Shown piece by piece: positions 1-8,573 of a DNA stretch of 64,000 nt; position 1 is the first letter of the stretch; every line of letters begins with the position of its first letter. The notes under the pieces were generated by a model, which ran no database searches, was not told the origin of the DNA, and worked only from the letters and a program-made list of their open reading frames with translations. The stretch covers positions 310,001 to 374,000 of the forward strand of contig NZ_VLTJ01000039.1 of NCBI RefSeq assembly GCF_007558815.1. The letters run 5' to 3'. A program made the position numbers and the translations under genes. Source of the stretch: Verticiella sediminum (GTDB lineage: Bacteria; Pseudomonadota; Gammaproteobacteria; Burkholderiales; Burkholderiaceae_B).

Positions 1-2
1 GC

Positions 3-482
3 GAGACCTGGGCAGCCGTGGAGACCTGCATGCCGGTCGTGCCGCCGGCTGCGCAAATCGCGGTGCTGGATGCGACGCGCACGCGGGTGGCCTGGGTGCA
101 GCGCTACGAGTTCCGCCCGCTGCGCGGCGGGTTCGACCGCATGGCCGATCTTGAGCCGCAGGCGGACAGCATCACCGAGCAGTGGGTGCGCGACCAGCCC
201 GCGCGAGCGCTCGACTATCCGGCGCTGGCTTCGCTGTGCGACGTCTTCTTCCCGCGCCTGTACCTGCGCCGCGGCAAGGTCATCCCGGCCGGCACGGTGT
301 CGCTGAACATCTACTTCCATGCGGACGAGCCCGCGCTGGCGGCCACGGGTTCGGAGCCGGTGCTGGGCGTGGCCCGGGCCGGCAACTTCGCCGGCGGATT
401 CTTCGACCAGTTCGCGCAGATCTGGCGCGCCGACGGCGTGCTCCTCGCGAGCACGCAGCAGATGGTCTGGTACAAGGCGTAG
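3..482 (+). CDS. Acyl-CoA thioesterase, C-terminal part (cut by window edge)
   Basis: The frame is open to the left edge, so the true start lies outside. The visible 159 codons look like the second hot-dog half of a TesB-like acyl-CoA thioesterase, the enzymes that hydrolyse acyl-CoA to free acid and CoA. Features that fit are the run SLNIYFHAD, the segment GNFAGGFFDQFAQIW, and the ending LLASTQQMVWYK, which is characteristic of this family's last strand. The TAG stop is followed by an intergenic stretch before a convergent gene. Family assignment is by motif resemblance; the substrate cannot be told. Confidence 0.72.
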   Translation, partial: ETWAAVETCMPVVPPAAQIAVLDATRTRVAWVQRYEFRPLRGGFDRMADLEPQADSITEQWVRDQPARALDYPALASLCDVFFPRLYLRRGKVIPAGTVSLNIYFHADEPALAATGSEPVLGVARAGNFAGGFFDQFAQIWRADGVLLASTQQMVWYKA

Positions 483-573
483 GGGCACGACGCGCCGGTA
501 GTCGGCGCGTCATTCGGGCGCCTGGGTGTCACCGGCGTCCGGCACGTCATTCATGCGCTTGATCTGGCGCGTC

Positions 574-1746
574 TCAGGGCTTGGGCGCCTCGTCCAGATA
601 CGAGAACTTGCCGTCGCGCACCACGCCCATCACCACGGCGCGTTCGTCGAAGCCCTGGTGATCCTGGGGCGAGAGGTTGAGCACGCCGTTGGGCACGGTC
701 AGGTTCTCGGTCTGTTCGAGCGCGTCGCGCAGCGCCTGGCGGAACGCCGGGGTGCCGGGCTCGACCTTGCCGAACCGCATGGCGCGCCGCACGGCGTTGT
801 CCAGCATGATCCAGGCGCCCCAGGCGTCGCCCGCGAACTGGGTGGAGGTACCCTGGCCGTACTTGGCTTCGTATTGTTCGACGAACTGCACCGCCACCTC
901 GCGCACCGGGTGATCGGCAGGCAGCTCGCGCGCGACGACCACCGGGCCGGTGGGGAACACCGTGCCTTCGACGTCCTTGCCGCCGATCTGCAGGTATTGC
1001 GGCGAGGCGATGCCGTGGGTCTGGAAAATCTTGCCGGCGTAGCCGCGTTCGACCAGCGTCTTTTGCGGCAGCACGGCGGGCGCGCCCGAGCCGGCGACCA
1101 GGACGGCGTCCGGGCGGGCGGAGATCAGCTTGAGCGCCTGGCCGGTGACGCTGGTGTCGTTGCGCTGGTAGCGCTCGTCGGCGACGATCTGCAGGCCGGC
1201 GGCCTGGGCCGCCGCCGAGAATGTGTTCCACCAACTGGCGCCGTAGGCGTCGGCAAAGCCGATGAAGCCCACCGTCTTGATGCCCGTCTGGGCCATGTAG
1301 CGCGCCAGCGCGCCGGCCATCAGCGAATCGTTCTGCGGCAGCTTGAACGACCATTGCCGCTTGGGCTCGTCCTGCGGCTCGACGATGGAGGCCGAGGCGG
1401 CCAGCGCCAGCATGGGCGTCTGCGCGGCGGCGGCCACCTCCTGCACGGCCAGCGCGTTGGGTGTGATGTTCGGGCCGACGACCACGTCCACTTTCAGCTC
1501 GTCCACGAACTTGCGCGCGTTGCGCACCGCGGCCGTCACGTCCGAGGCGTCGTCCAGCAGGACGTAGTGCGCGATCTGGTCGCCGAGCTTGCGCGGCCAT
1601 AGCAGCACCGTGTCCTTGGTCGGGATGCCGATCGCGGCGCCGGGGCCGGTGGTGCCGAGGTTGATGCCGACGGTAATATCGGCCTGTGCGCCGCCCGCCG
1701 CGAAGGCGAGGGCGGCCGCGGCCAGCTTCAGGGTCAGGGTTCTCAT
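574..1746 (-). CDS. Periplasmic branched-chain amino-acid-type ABC transporter binding protein
   Basis: A 390-residue secreted protein of the LivJ/Leu-Ile-Val binding family. Residues 1-22 form a signal peptide ending in the site AGGAQA. The mature part has the type I periplasmic-binding fold: an early TGPGAAIG loop, VVVGPNITPNALAV, a hinge region IKTVGFIGFADAYGASWW, and a late THGIASPQY segment. It would bind a small amino acid or related carboxylate and hand it to an inner-membrane ABC permease, but no permease or ATPase gene adjoins it, so it is an isolated receptor here. The ligand is not predictable. It is divergent from yacG. Confidence 0.88.
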   Translation of the reverse strand: MRTLTLKLAAAALAFAAGGAQADITVGINLGTTGPGAAIGIPTKDTVLLWPRKLGDQIAHYVLLDDASDVTAAVRNARKFVDELKVDVVVGPNITPNALAVQEVAAAAQTPMLALAASASIVEPQDEPKRQWSFKLPQNDSLMAGALARYMAQTGIKTVGFIGFADAYGASWWNTFSAAAQAAGLQIVADERYQRNDTSVTGQALKLISARPDAVLVAGSGAPAVLPQKTLVERGYAGKIFQTHGIASPQYLQIGGKDVEGTVFPTGPVVVARELPADHPVREVAVQFVEQYEAKYGQGTSTQFAGDAWGAWIMLDNAVRRAMRFGKVEPGTPAFRQALRDALEQTENLTVPNGVLNLSPQDHQGFDERAVVMGVVRDGKFSYLDEAPKP

Positions 1747-1841
1747 GGACGGACTCCGGTTGGACTGGCCGCGATCTTAACGTACGCCCGGGGCTGCGAC
1801 ATGCCCGAGGCTTTCCCCACCATTCCTCAGGAGGACCGGTC

Positions 1842-2039
1842 ATGGCGACCATCGTCAAGTGTCCCACCTGTCGACGCGACGTGCCGTGGCGCGACGACAG
1901 CCCGTGCAAGCCATTCTGTTCGGAGCGCTGCAAATCGATCGATCTCGGCGCCTGGGCCAGCAACCGCTATACGATTCCTGGCCCGCCCGTCGATGACGAC
2001 GCGTTCGACGTTGCCGATCCGCGCGCGCGCGACGCCTAG
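1842..2039 (+). CDS. yacG: DNA gyrase inhibitor / zinc-ribbon protein YacG
   Basis: A 65-residue protein with the YacG four-cysteine zinc site: CPTC near the N-terminus and CSERCK about 20 residues later, followed by IDLGAWAS. The E. coli homologue binds GyrB and inhibits gyrase. The start is fixed by AGGAGGA at 1829-1835, six bases before the ATG; the longer frame upstream lacks such a site. In many proteobacteria yacG sits beside coaE, which is not present here. The C-terminal tail is acidic. Confidence 0.9.
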   Translation: MATIVKCPTCRRDVPWRDDSPCKPFCSERCKSIDLGAWASNRYTIPGPPVDDDAFDVADPRARDA

Positions 2040-2210
2040 CGCCTGTCGACGCCGTGCGCCCGCGGGTTCTCCCCCCGGGCTTGAAACCCGCTGGCGGCGC
2101 CTCCATCTGGCTCACGCTCGCCCGGCGCTACCCGCGTTTTGCATGTCGCGGCTGCCTGGGAAAGGGTAAAATCAAGGGTTCGTCTTCAATTTCTTTGCGG
2201 GAATCGTCCC

Positions 2211-2510
2211 ATGCCTATCTACGCGTACAGGTGCGAAGCGTGCGGTCACGCGCACGATGCGCTGCAGAAAATCTCCGCTGCCCCCCTCGTGGATTGTCCT
2301 GCCTGCGGCAAGCCCGCATTGGTCAAGCAGGTGACTGCCGCCGGCTTTCAGCTCAAGGGGTCCGGCTGGTACGTGACGGATTTTCGCAATAGCGGCAACG
2401 GCAAGGCCGCCGGCACGCCTGCCTCGTCCTCGACGGCCGACAGCGGTGCGGCTGGCGCCGCGCCGGCGAGCGCGCCCGCTGCGCCGGCCGCCGCGTCCGG
2501 CACAGCCTGA
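2211..2510 (+). CDS. FmdB-family zinc-ribbon protein
   Basis: A 99-residue protein that starts MPIYAYRCEACGH, the hallmark of the FmdB/CxxC_CXXC_SSSS regulatory-domain family. The zinc ribbon uses CEAC (residues 8-11) and CPAC (about 29-32). After GSGWYVTDF, common to the family, the last 35 residues are a low-complexity Ala/Ser/Pro tail. Homologues commonly lie directly upstream of aspS in betaproteobacteria, as here with a 66-base gap, so the two are probably cotranscribed. The molecular role is not established. Confidence 0.87.
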   Translation: MPIYAYRCEACGHAHDALQKISAAPLVDCPACGKPALVKQVTAAGFQLKGSGWYVTDFRNSGNGKAAGTPASSSTADSGAAGAAPASAPAAPAAASGTA

Positions 2511-2576
2511 CCCCAGCGCGGCGCCGCCGCGGGCGGCGCCGGGCCTTCCCCCGATATTCCATTTCCAGGAAGTTCT

Positions 2577-4376
2577 ATGCGTACGTGCTATACCGGCCAG
2601 GTGTGCCGAGATCATCTCGGGCAGACCGTCACCTTGTTCGGCTGGGTGCATCGTCGTCGCGACCACGGCGGCATCATCTTCATCGACCTGCGTGACCGCG
2701 AAGGCCTCGCGCAAATCGTGTGCGATCCTGACGAGCCGGTATCGTTCGGCGTGGCCGAGCGGCTGCGCAACGAGTTCTGCGTACGCGTGGTCGGCCTCGT
2801 GCGCGAGCGCCCGGCCGGTACCATCAACCCCGAGCTGAAGTCGGGCGAGGTGGAGATCCTGGCCCGCGAGATCGAGATCCTCAACGCCTCGGTCACGCCG
2901 CCGTTCCAGCTCGACGACGAGAACCTCTCGGAAACCACCCGCCTCACGCACCGGGTGCTGGACCTGCGCCGCCCGCAGATGCAGCGCAACCTGATGCTGC
3001 GCTATCGCGTCGCCATCGAGGCGCGCAAGTACCTGGACGAACTCGGCTTCATCGACATCGAGACGCCGATGCTCACCAAGAGCACGCCCGAAGGCGCGCG
3101 CGACTATCTCGTGCCCTCGCGCGTGAACGCCGGCCAGTTCTTCGCGCTGCCGCAGTCGCCCCAGCTCTTCAAGCAGATGCTGATGGTCTCGGGTTTCGAC
3201 CGCTACTATCAGATCACCAAGTGCTTTCGCGACGAAGACCTGCGCGCCGATCGCCAGCCGGAGTTCACCCAGATCGACTGCGAGACCTCCTTTCTCGACG
3301 AACAGCAGATCCGTGACATCTTCGAGAGCATGATCCGCACGATCTTCCAGCGCGTGCAGGGCGTGGAGCTGCCCAGCCCGTTCCCGGTCATGAGCTGGAA
3401 GGAAGCCATGGCCAAGTACGGCTCGGACAAGCCGGACATGCGCGTGGCGCTGGCGTTCACCGATGTCACCGACGTCATGAAGGACGTCGACTTCAAGGTG
3501 TTCGCATCGGCCGCGAACAGCGAGGGCGGCCGCGTGGTGGCCCTGCGCGTGCCCGGCGGTGCGGCGCTCTCGCGCTCCGAGATCGACGCCTACACGCAGT
3601 TCGTGGGCATCTACGGCGCGCGCGGCCTGGCGTGGATCAAGGTCAACGAGGTCGAGAAGGGCCGCGAGGGCCTGCAGGCACCCATCGTCAAGAACCTGCA
3701 CGATGCGGCCATCGCGGCGCTGCTCGAGCGCACCGGCGCGCAGAGCGGAGACATCCTGTTCTTCGGCGCGGACAAGGCCAAGGTCGTCAACGACGCCATC
3801 GGCGCGCTGCGCGTGAAGATCGGGCACAGCGAGTTCGGCAAGGCCAACGGCCTCTTCACCGACGCCTGGCGTCCGCTGTGGGTGGTCGACTTCCCGATGT
3901 TCGAATACGACGAGGAAGAGCAGCGCTACACCGCCGCTCACCATCCGTTCACCAGCCCCAAGGACGGCCACGAGGACCTGCTCGAGACGCGTCCGCAGGA
4001 TGCCGTCGCCAAGGCCTACGACATGGTGCTCAATGGCTGGGAGATCGGCGGCGGCTCGGTGCGTATCCACCGCGAGGAAGTGCAGAGCAAGGTGTTCCGT
4101 GCCCTCAAGATCGATGCCGACGAAGCCCGCCTGAAGTTCGGCTTCCTGCTCGACGCGCTGCAGTACGGCGCGCCGCCGCACGGCGGGATCGCCTTCGGCC
4201 TGGACCGCATCGTCACCATGATGGCCGGTGCCGATTCGATCCGCGACGTGATCGCCTTCCCCAAGACGCAGCGCGCACAGGACCTGCTCACCCACGCCCC
4301 GTCGCCGGTGGACGAGAAGCAACTGCGCGAGCTGCACATCCGCCTGCGCAACCCCGAGGCCAAGAAGGCCGATTGA
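2577..4376 (+). CDS. aspS: Aspartyl-tRNA synthetase
   Basis: A 599-residue class IIb aminoacyl-tRNA synthetase that charges tRNA-Asp in the cytoplasm. An N-terminal OB-fold anticodon-binding domain (about 1-105) is followed by the catalytic core: class II motif 2 FRDED at 217-221, the bacterial GAD insertion in the middle (about 290-420), and motif 3 GLDR near 541. Length agrees with the bacterial type (E. coli 590). Whether it is discriminating or also charges tRNA-Asn cannot be decided here. The downstream gene follows after 50 bases containing a strong hairpin. Confidence 0.97.
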   Translation: MRTCYTGQVCRDHLGQTVTLFGWVHRRRDHGGIIFIDLRDREGLAQIVCDPDEPVSFGVAERLRNEFCVRVVGLVRERPAGTINPELKSGEVEILAREIEILNASVTPPFQLDDENLSETTRLTHRVLDLRRPQMQRNLMLRYRVAIEARKYLDELGFIDIETPMLTKSTPEGARDYLVPSRVNAGQFFALPQSPQLFKQMLMVSGFDRYYQITKCFRDEDLRADRQPEFTQIDCETSFLDEQQIRDIFESMIRTIFQRVQGVELPSPFPVMSWKEAMAKYGSDKPDMRVALAFTDVTDVMKDVDFKVFASAANSEGGRVVALRVPGGAALSRSEIDAYTQFVGIYGARGLAWIKVNEVEKGREGLQAPIVKNLHDAAIAALLERTGAQSGDILFFGADKAKVVNDAIGALRVKIGHSEFGKANGLFTDAWRPLWVVDFPMFEYDEEEQRYTAAHHPFTSPKDGHEDLLETRPQDAVAKAYDMVLNGWEIGGGSVRIHREEVQSKVFRALKIDADEARLKFGFLLDALQYGAPPHGGIAFGLDRIVTMMAGADSIRDVIAFPKTQRAQDLLTHAPSPVDEKQLRELHIRLRNPEAKKAD

Positions 4377-4385
4377 AGTCGCACG

Positions 4386-4410
4386 CACCGGGCGCTGGCG
4401 GCGCCCGGTG
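4386..4410. other. Perfect hairpin between aspS and the EEP gene
   Basis: A 10-bp GC-rich stem (4386-4395 with 4401-4410) and a 5-base loop lie just after the aspS stop. There is no T tract, so it is more likely an mRNA-stabilising or processing hairpin than a complete intrinsic terminator. It ends 16 bases before the next start codon. Confidence 0.4.
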
Positions 4411-4426
4411 TGGCGTCGCCCCCCCC

Positions 4427-5287
4427 ATGTCAGCTCTGCGCATCGTCAGCTACAACATCCACAAGGGCCGCTCCGGCCTCATCAGCCGGGCGCGCCTGAA
4501 CGAACTGCGCCTGGGGCTGTACGGCCTGAACGCCGACCTGATGTTCCTGCAGGAAGTCCAGGGTCGCAACGATCGGGCGGCTGGCCTCGATGCACAGCAC
4601 GAGTCGCTGGCCGCGGCCCTGCATTGCGAAGTGGCCTACGGCTGCAACGCGGTGCGCCGCTACACGGACCATGGCAATGCGCTGCTGTCGCGCTTTCCCA
4701 TCGTCGGCCACGAAAACCAGAACATCTCCGATCACCGCCTCGAGCAGCGCGGTCTGCTGCATGCGCGCGTACAGGTGCAGGCGCACGAGGTGCATTGCTT
4801 CGTCGTGCACCTGGGCCTGTTCGGCGTGAGCCGCGGGCGCCAGCTCGAAGCCCTGATCGAGCGCATCGGCGCCAGCGTGCCGGCCGACGCGCCCATGCTG
4901 ATCGCCGGGGATTTCAACGACTGGACCGGCGAACTCTCAGGAGTGCTGGTTCAACGGCTGCAGTTGCACGAGGTTTTCTCCTCGGCCGAGCATACGCGGG
5001 GCGCCGGGCTGCCGCGGCTGCAGGAGACGGTGCGCCTGCTGCGCGAATCGATGGCCCAGGCCGGCCGTCCGCCCGAGCTGCGGCGCAGGCCGGCGCCGCG
5101 CCTGGGCGCGGGGTTGCCCGTCCAGGCGCGTCCGCCGCGTACTTTTCCCTCGGCCATGCCGTTCTTCCGTCTGGATCGCATCTACCAGCGCGGCTTCGCG
5201 GTCCGCCGTGCAAGCGTGCTGCGCGGCTCGCCCTGGGTGACGATCTCGGACCACGCCCCGCTGCTGGCCGAACTCGAACTGCCCTGA
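4427..5287 (+). CDS. Endonuclease/exonuclease/phosphatase (EEP) family protein
   Basis: A 286-residue metal-dependent phosphodiesterase of the EEP (DNase I-like) superfamily. Visible motifs in order: the metal-site SYNIHKG (N10), LQEV (E43), GDFND at 161-165, and the terminal SDH at 274-276, so the catalytic set is complete. In related genomes this family often sits beside a phospholipase D/cardiolipin synthase gene; here the next gene is a transporter instead. The start is the ATG opening MSALRIVSYN; the frame runs far upstream inside aspS without a better start. The substrate (DNA, phosphoester or lipid) is unknown. Confidence 0.85.
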   Translation: MSALRIVSYNIHKGRSGLISRARLNELRLGLYGLNADLMFLQEVQGRNDRAAGLDAQHESLAAALHCEVAYGCNAVRRYTDHGNALLSRFPIVGHENQNISDHRLEQRGLLHARVQVQAHEVHCFVVHLGLFGVSRGRQLEALIERIGASVPADAPMLIAGDFNDWTGELSGVLVQRLQLHEVFSSAEHTRGAGLPRLQETVRLLRESMAQAGRPPELRRRPAPRLGAGLPVQARPPRTFPSAMPFFRLDRIYQRGFAVRRASVLRGSPWVTISDHAPLLAELELP

Positions 5288-5408
5288 GGGGCGAGGCTAC
5301 GGTCGCGCCGCTGCGCAAGCCGTGGCCGCCGCTCGAGGCCGCACGTCCATCGGGGTGAGGATTTGTCGGTACATTTCACGTCGTCCGCCGGCTCGGACGA
5401 AAAAGCGC

Positions 5409-5438
5409 TTGGCGTTTGCCTGCCGTGATGCCTATAAT
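5409..5438 (+). promoter_or_regulatory. Sigma-70-type promoter for the riboswitch transcript
   Basis: A perfect TATAAT at 5433-5438 is preceded, with an 18-base spacer, by TTGGCG at 5409-5414 (four of six to consensus). The expected transcription start near 5445 falls immediately before the riboswitch. The stretch 5288-5408 upstream holds no gene that I can support. Confidence 0.6.
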
Positions 5439-5449
5439 TCGCGCCGTCA

Positions 5450-5580
5450 TTGGGGAGTAGCTGCGTTCTTTTCAAAGAGAACGAGCCGGTGCCAACATGC
5501 TTGCCCGCCAGGGCATGGTGCCGGTGTCCAGCACCGATCGCATCGCATGCGATCGGGCCGGAATGCAAGACCTTTGATCG
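5450..5580 (+). ncRNA. yybP-ykoY manganese riboswitch
   Basis: The leader before the UPF0016 transporter carries the conserved elements of the yybP-ykoY aptamer in order: GGGGAGTAGC at 5452-5461, a variable first hairpin (TTCTTTT..AAGAGAA), the CCAACATGCT core around 5490, a second GC-rich hairpin, and the closing GCAAGACCTTTG at 5565-5576. This family senses Mn(II) and controls Mn-exporter genes (MntP, Alx/TerC, UPF0016 types). It sits between a good promoter and the coding start 65 bases further on, so control could be at translation initiation or by termination. Borders are approximate to about 5 bases. Confidence 0.88.
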
Positions 5581-5645
5581 CGTCTCATCCGCGAGGGCCG
5601 GGGGATGGCGCGATCATTGCGTTCGTGCCGGCCCCTGGAGTCATT

Positions 5646-6221
5646 TTGGAAGCATTCCTCGTCTCGACCGGAGTGGTCGCGCTGGCCGAGATCGGCGACA
5701 AGACCCAACTCCTCGCCTTCATGCTGTCGGCCCGCTATCGCAAGCCTTGGCCGATCATCGTCGGGATACTCGCCGCCACCCTGGTGAACCATGGTCTGGC
5801 CGGGATGCTGGCCGAATGGATCACCGAGCAGTTCGACCCGCAGGCCATCGCCTGGGTGCTCGCCGCGAGCTTTCTGCTCATGGCGGGCTGGGTGCTCGTG
5901 CCCGACAAGCTCGAAGCCGCCGAAGAGCCGCGCTGGCGGCGCATAGGCGTGCTGGGCACCACCTTCGTCACGTTCTTCCTGGCCGAGATGGGCGACAAGA
6001 CCCAGTTCGCGACCATCGCCATGGTCGCGCAGTACCAGCATTTCGGCGCCGTCGTGCTGGGTAGCACGCTGGGCATGATGATCGCGAACGTTCCCGCGGT
6101 GCTTCTGGGCGATCGTCTGGCTGGGCGCCTGCCGGTGCGTGCGGTGCGCCTGGTGGCCGCGCTGATCTTTCTCGGGCTGGCCGGATTCGCGGCCGTCGCC
6201 GCGCTGGGCATCGCGCTTTGA
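5646..6221 (+). CDS. UPF0016/GDT1 (TMEM165) family membrane protein, probable Mn2+ exporter
   Basis: A 191-residue, largely hydrophobic protein with about six membrane segments and the family's duplicated signature E-x-GDKTQ: EIGDKTQ at 15-21 and EMGDKTQ at about 114-120. Members move Mn2+/Ca2+ across membranes; bacterial ones act as manganese exporters. The upstream yybP-ykoY riboswitch supports manganese export independently of the protein sequence. The start is assigned to a TTG with GGAG at 5637-5640, because no ATG or GTG lies near the first membrane helix. It is convergent with glmM. Confidence 0.86.
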   Translation: MEAFLVSTGVVALAEIGDKTQLLAFMLSARYRKPWPIIVGILAATLVNHGLAGMLAEWITEQFDPQAIAWVLAASFLLMAGWVLVPDKLEAAEEPRWRRIGVLGTTFVTFFLAEMGDKTQFATIAMVAQYQHFGAVVLGSTLGMMIANVPAVLLGDRLAGRLPVRAVRLVAALIFLGLAGFAAVAALGIAL

Positions 6222-6258
6222 GCCTGGCCAGCGGGCATACCCGCGGCCTGGCGCAGGC

Positions 6259-7596
6259 TCAGGCCAGACTGTCGGCCAGTTGGCGCACCGCGGAGCTGGC
6301 GAGTTCGTCGTCCTCGGCCTCGACCATCAGGCGCAGCTTGGGCTCGGTGCCCGAGGCACGGACGAGCGTGCGTCCGCGACCGTAGAGGCGGGCCTCCACG
6401 TCCGCGAGCGCCTGTTGCAGCCCTGCATGGGTCCGCCAGTCCAGGCCGGGCTCCAGCGGAACGTTGATCATTTTCTGCGGATAGAGCCGCAGATCGGCCA
6501 GCAGTTCGGGCAGCGCCCGGCCCTGCGCGCGCATGGCGCTCAACACCTGCAGCGCAGCGATGATCCCGTCGCCGGTGGTGTGGCAGTCCAGGCAGATCAG
6601 GTGGCCCGAGCTTTCCCCCCCGAACTGCCAGCCTCGCTCGAGCATGGCTTCCATCACGTAGCGATCGCCGACCGCGGCGCGTACGAAGGGCAGCTTCAAC
6701 GCCTGCATCGCGCGTTCGAACGCATAGTTGGTCATCAGGGTACCCACCACGCCGGCCACCGGGCCACGGGCCAGCCGTTCGCGCACGATCACATACAGCA
6801 GTTCGTCGCCGTTGTAGGCGCGGCCTTCGCCGTCGACCATGACGAGGCGGTCGGCGTCGCCATCCAGGGCGATGCCGACATGCGCGCGGTGTTCGCGCAC
6901 GGCCGCGGCCACGGGGCCGGGGTGCAGCGCGCCCACGTCGTGGTTGATGTTCATGCCGTTGGGTTGCACACCGATGGCATGCACTTCGGCGCCCAGCTCG
7001 CGGAACACGTCCGGCGCCACGTGGTAGGCCGCGCCATGGGCCGCGTCCACCACGATGCGCAGCCCGGTCAGGTCGCGCGCATGCGGAAAGCTGCTCTTGC
7101 AGAACTCGATGTAGCGCCCGGCGGCGTCGTTCAAGCGGCGCGCGCGTCCCAGCCGCTCCGAGCGTTCACAGCCTACCGGCTCGTGCAGCACGGCCTCGAT
7201 GCGCGCCTCGAGCTCGTCCGGCAGCTTCATGCCGCGCTCGGAAAAGAACTTGATGCCGTTGTCCTGGTAGGGATTGTGCGAGGCGCTGATGACGATGCCT
7301 GCGGACAGGCGCAGGGCGCGGGTGAGATACGCCACGGCGGGGGTCGGCATGGGGCCGGCCAGCAACACGTCCACGCCGGCTGCCGAGAGCCCGGCTTCCA
7401 GTGCCGATTCGAGCATGTAGCCGGAGATCCGGGTGTCCTTGCCGATGAGCACCATCGGGCGGCCGTGCGCCGCGGGCTGCTGGGCGAGCACGCGGCCGGC
7501 GGCATAGCCCAGGCGCAGGGCGAACTCCGCGTTGATGACGGGGCCACCGACCTCGCCGCGCACGCCATCCGTGCCGAAGTATTTGCGTTGATTCAT
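6259..7596 (-). CDS. glmM: Phosphoglucosamine mutase
   Basis: A 445-residue alpha-D-phosphohexomutase, exactly the E. coli GlmM length. It interconverts glucosamine-6-phosphate and glucosamine-1-phosphate for UDP-GlcNAc, and so for peptidoglycan and lipid A. Motifs: N-terminal [14 protein letters not shown], catalytic phosphoserine loop SASHNP (residues 104-109, catalytic Ser106), metal loop DGDADR, and the phosphate-binding RASGTEP near the C-terminus. The ATG giving MNQRKYF was chosen over an upstream in-frame ATG because it matches the family N-terminus. The folP stop lies 23 bases upstream, so the two are likely cotranscribed. Confidence 0.96.
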   Translation of the reverse strand: MNQRKYFGTDGVRGEVGGPVINAEFALRLGYAAGRVLAQQPAAHGRPMVLIGKDTRISGYMLESALEAGLSAAGVDVLLAGPMPTPAVAYLTRALRLSAGIVISASHNPYQDNGIKFFSERGMKLPDELEARIEAVLHEPVGCERSERLGRARRLNDAAGRYIEFCKSSFPHARDLTGLRIVVDAAHGAAYHVAPDVFRELGAEVHAIGVQPNGMNINHDVGALHPGPVAAAVREHRAHVGIALDGDADRLVMVDGEGRAYNGDELLYVIVRERLARGPVAGVVGTLMTNYAFERAMQALKLPFVRAAVGDRYVMEAMLERGWQFGGESSGHLICLDCHTTGDGIIAALQVLSAMRAQGRALPELLADLRLYPQKMINVPLEPGLDWRTHAGLQQALADVEARLYGRGRTLVRASGTEPKLRLMVEAEDDELASSAVRQLADSLA

Positions 7597-7619
7597 AGGT
7601 GTTCTCGTAGGGCGTGGCA

Positions 7620-8453
7620 TCAGGGCCGCAGCCGGGCCACTTCGGCCCAGACCGCCAGCGCATCCACGGTCTCGGCCACATCGTGCACCCGCACGATGGC
7701 AGCACCGCCCGCCACCGCGGCCAGCGCGCCGGCAATGCTGCCGGCCAAGCGTTCACCGACCGGCTTGCCCGTGACGGCCCCGATCATACTCTTGCGCGAG
7801 AGCCCGACGAGGACGGGATAGCCGAGCGCGCACAGGGCGTCGAGCCGCGCGAGCAGCCGATAGTTGTGCTCCACCGTCTTGCCGAAGCCCAGGCCCGGGT
7901 CGATGGCGATGCGTGCGGCCGCGACGCCCGCCGCACGCAGGGCGGCGCAGCGCCCCGACAGGTAGTGCGCCACCTCGGCCACCACGTCGGCATAGTCGGG
8001 CGGCGACTGCTGCATGGTGGTCGGCTCGCCATGCATGTGCATCGCCACCAGCCCGCAGCGGGGATGCGCAGCCGCGGCGGCCAGCGCCTCGGGGTGCGTG
8101 AAGCCGCTGATGTCGTTGAGCATGTCGGCGCCGGCAGCCAGCGCGGCGCGCATGACGGCGGGCTTGCGCGTGTCGACCGACAGCGGCACGCCGGCCTCGC
8201 GCAGGCCCTCGAGGATGGGCGCGACACGCGCAATCTCGTGCTCATCGGGCACCGTCTGTGCACCCGGGCGCGTGGATTCCCCGCCGATGTCCAGGATGTG
8301 CGCACCGGCCGCTGCCAATGCCCGGCCGTGGGCGATCGCCGCGTCCGTCGCGGTATAGCGCCCGCCGTCGGAAAAGGAGTCTGGGGTGACGTTGACGATG
8401 CCCATCACCAGCGGGGAACGGGTATCGAGTTCGTAGCGGCCACAAAGCAGCAT
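7620..8453 (-). CDS. folP: Dihydropteroate synthase
   Basis: A 277-residue TIM-barrel enzyme that condenses p-aminobenzoate with dihydropterin pyrophosphate in folate synthesis and is the target of sulfonamides. Family motifs are [15 protein letters not shown] near the N-terminus, [11 protein letters not shown], and the late [11 protein letters not shown]. The frame extends 36 codons further upstream, but that stretch runs toward the ftsH terminator and has no family resemblance, so the ATG before LLCGRYEL is preferred. The order ftsH-folP-glmM is the conserved one. Confidence 0.95.
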   Translation of the reverse strand: MLLCGRYELDTRSPLVMGIVNVTPDSFSDGGRYTATDAAIAHGRALAAAGAHILDIGGESTRPGAQTVPDEHEIARVAPILEGLREAGVPLSVDTRKPAVMRAALAAGADMLNDISGFTHPEALAAAAAHPRCGLVAMHMHGEPTTMQQSPPDYADVVAEVAHYLSGRCAALRAAGVAAARIAIDPGLGFGKTVEHNYRLLARLDALCALGYPVLVGLSRKSMIGAVTGKPVGERLAGSIAGALAAVAGGAAIVRVHDVAETVDALAVWAEVARLRP

Positions 8454-8517
8454 GGGCGGGCAAAGTCGGAAAGGTGGACAAGCCCGGCGCGGCCGGCGGA
8501 CGGCGCGGGCCGGGATG

Positions 8518-8550
8518 AAAAAAGCCGGGATCGCGAGGCGATCCCGGCTT
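8518..8550 (-). terminator. Intrinsic terminator after ftsH
   Basis: A perfect 13-bp stem (8522-8534 with 8538-8550) with a 3-base loop is followed on the minus strand by six T residues (8518-8523 read in reverse, partly within the stem). It starts 24 bases past the ftsH stop, which separates ftsH transcription from folP. Confidence 0.85.
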
Positions 8551-8573
8551 GGGTCAGTCAAGCGCCTGGGCGG

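Noticed and set aside
2062-2091. 7-bp stem with a 16-base loop after yacG
   Set aside because: The loop is long and no T run follows; chance pairing is likely at this GC content.
2172-4388. 738-codon open frame antisense to aspS
   Set aside because: A shadow of the GC-rich third-position pattern of aspS. It has no family motifs and no ribosome site, whereas the plus-strand frame is an intact AspRS.
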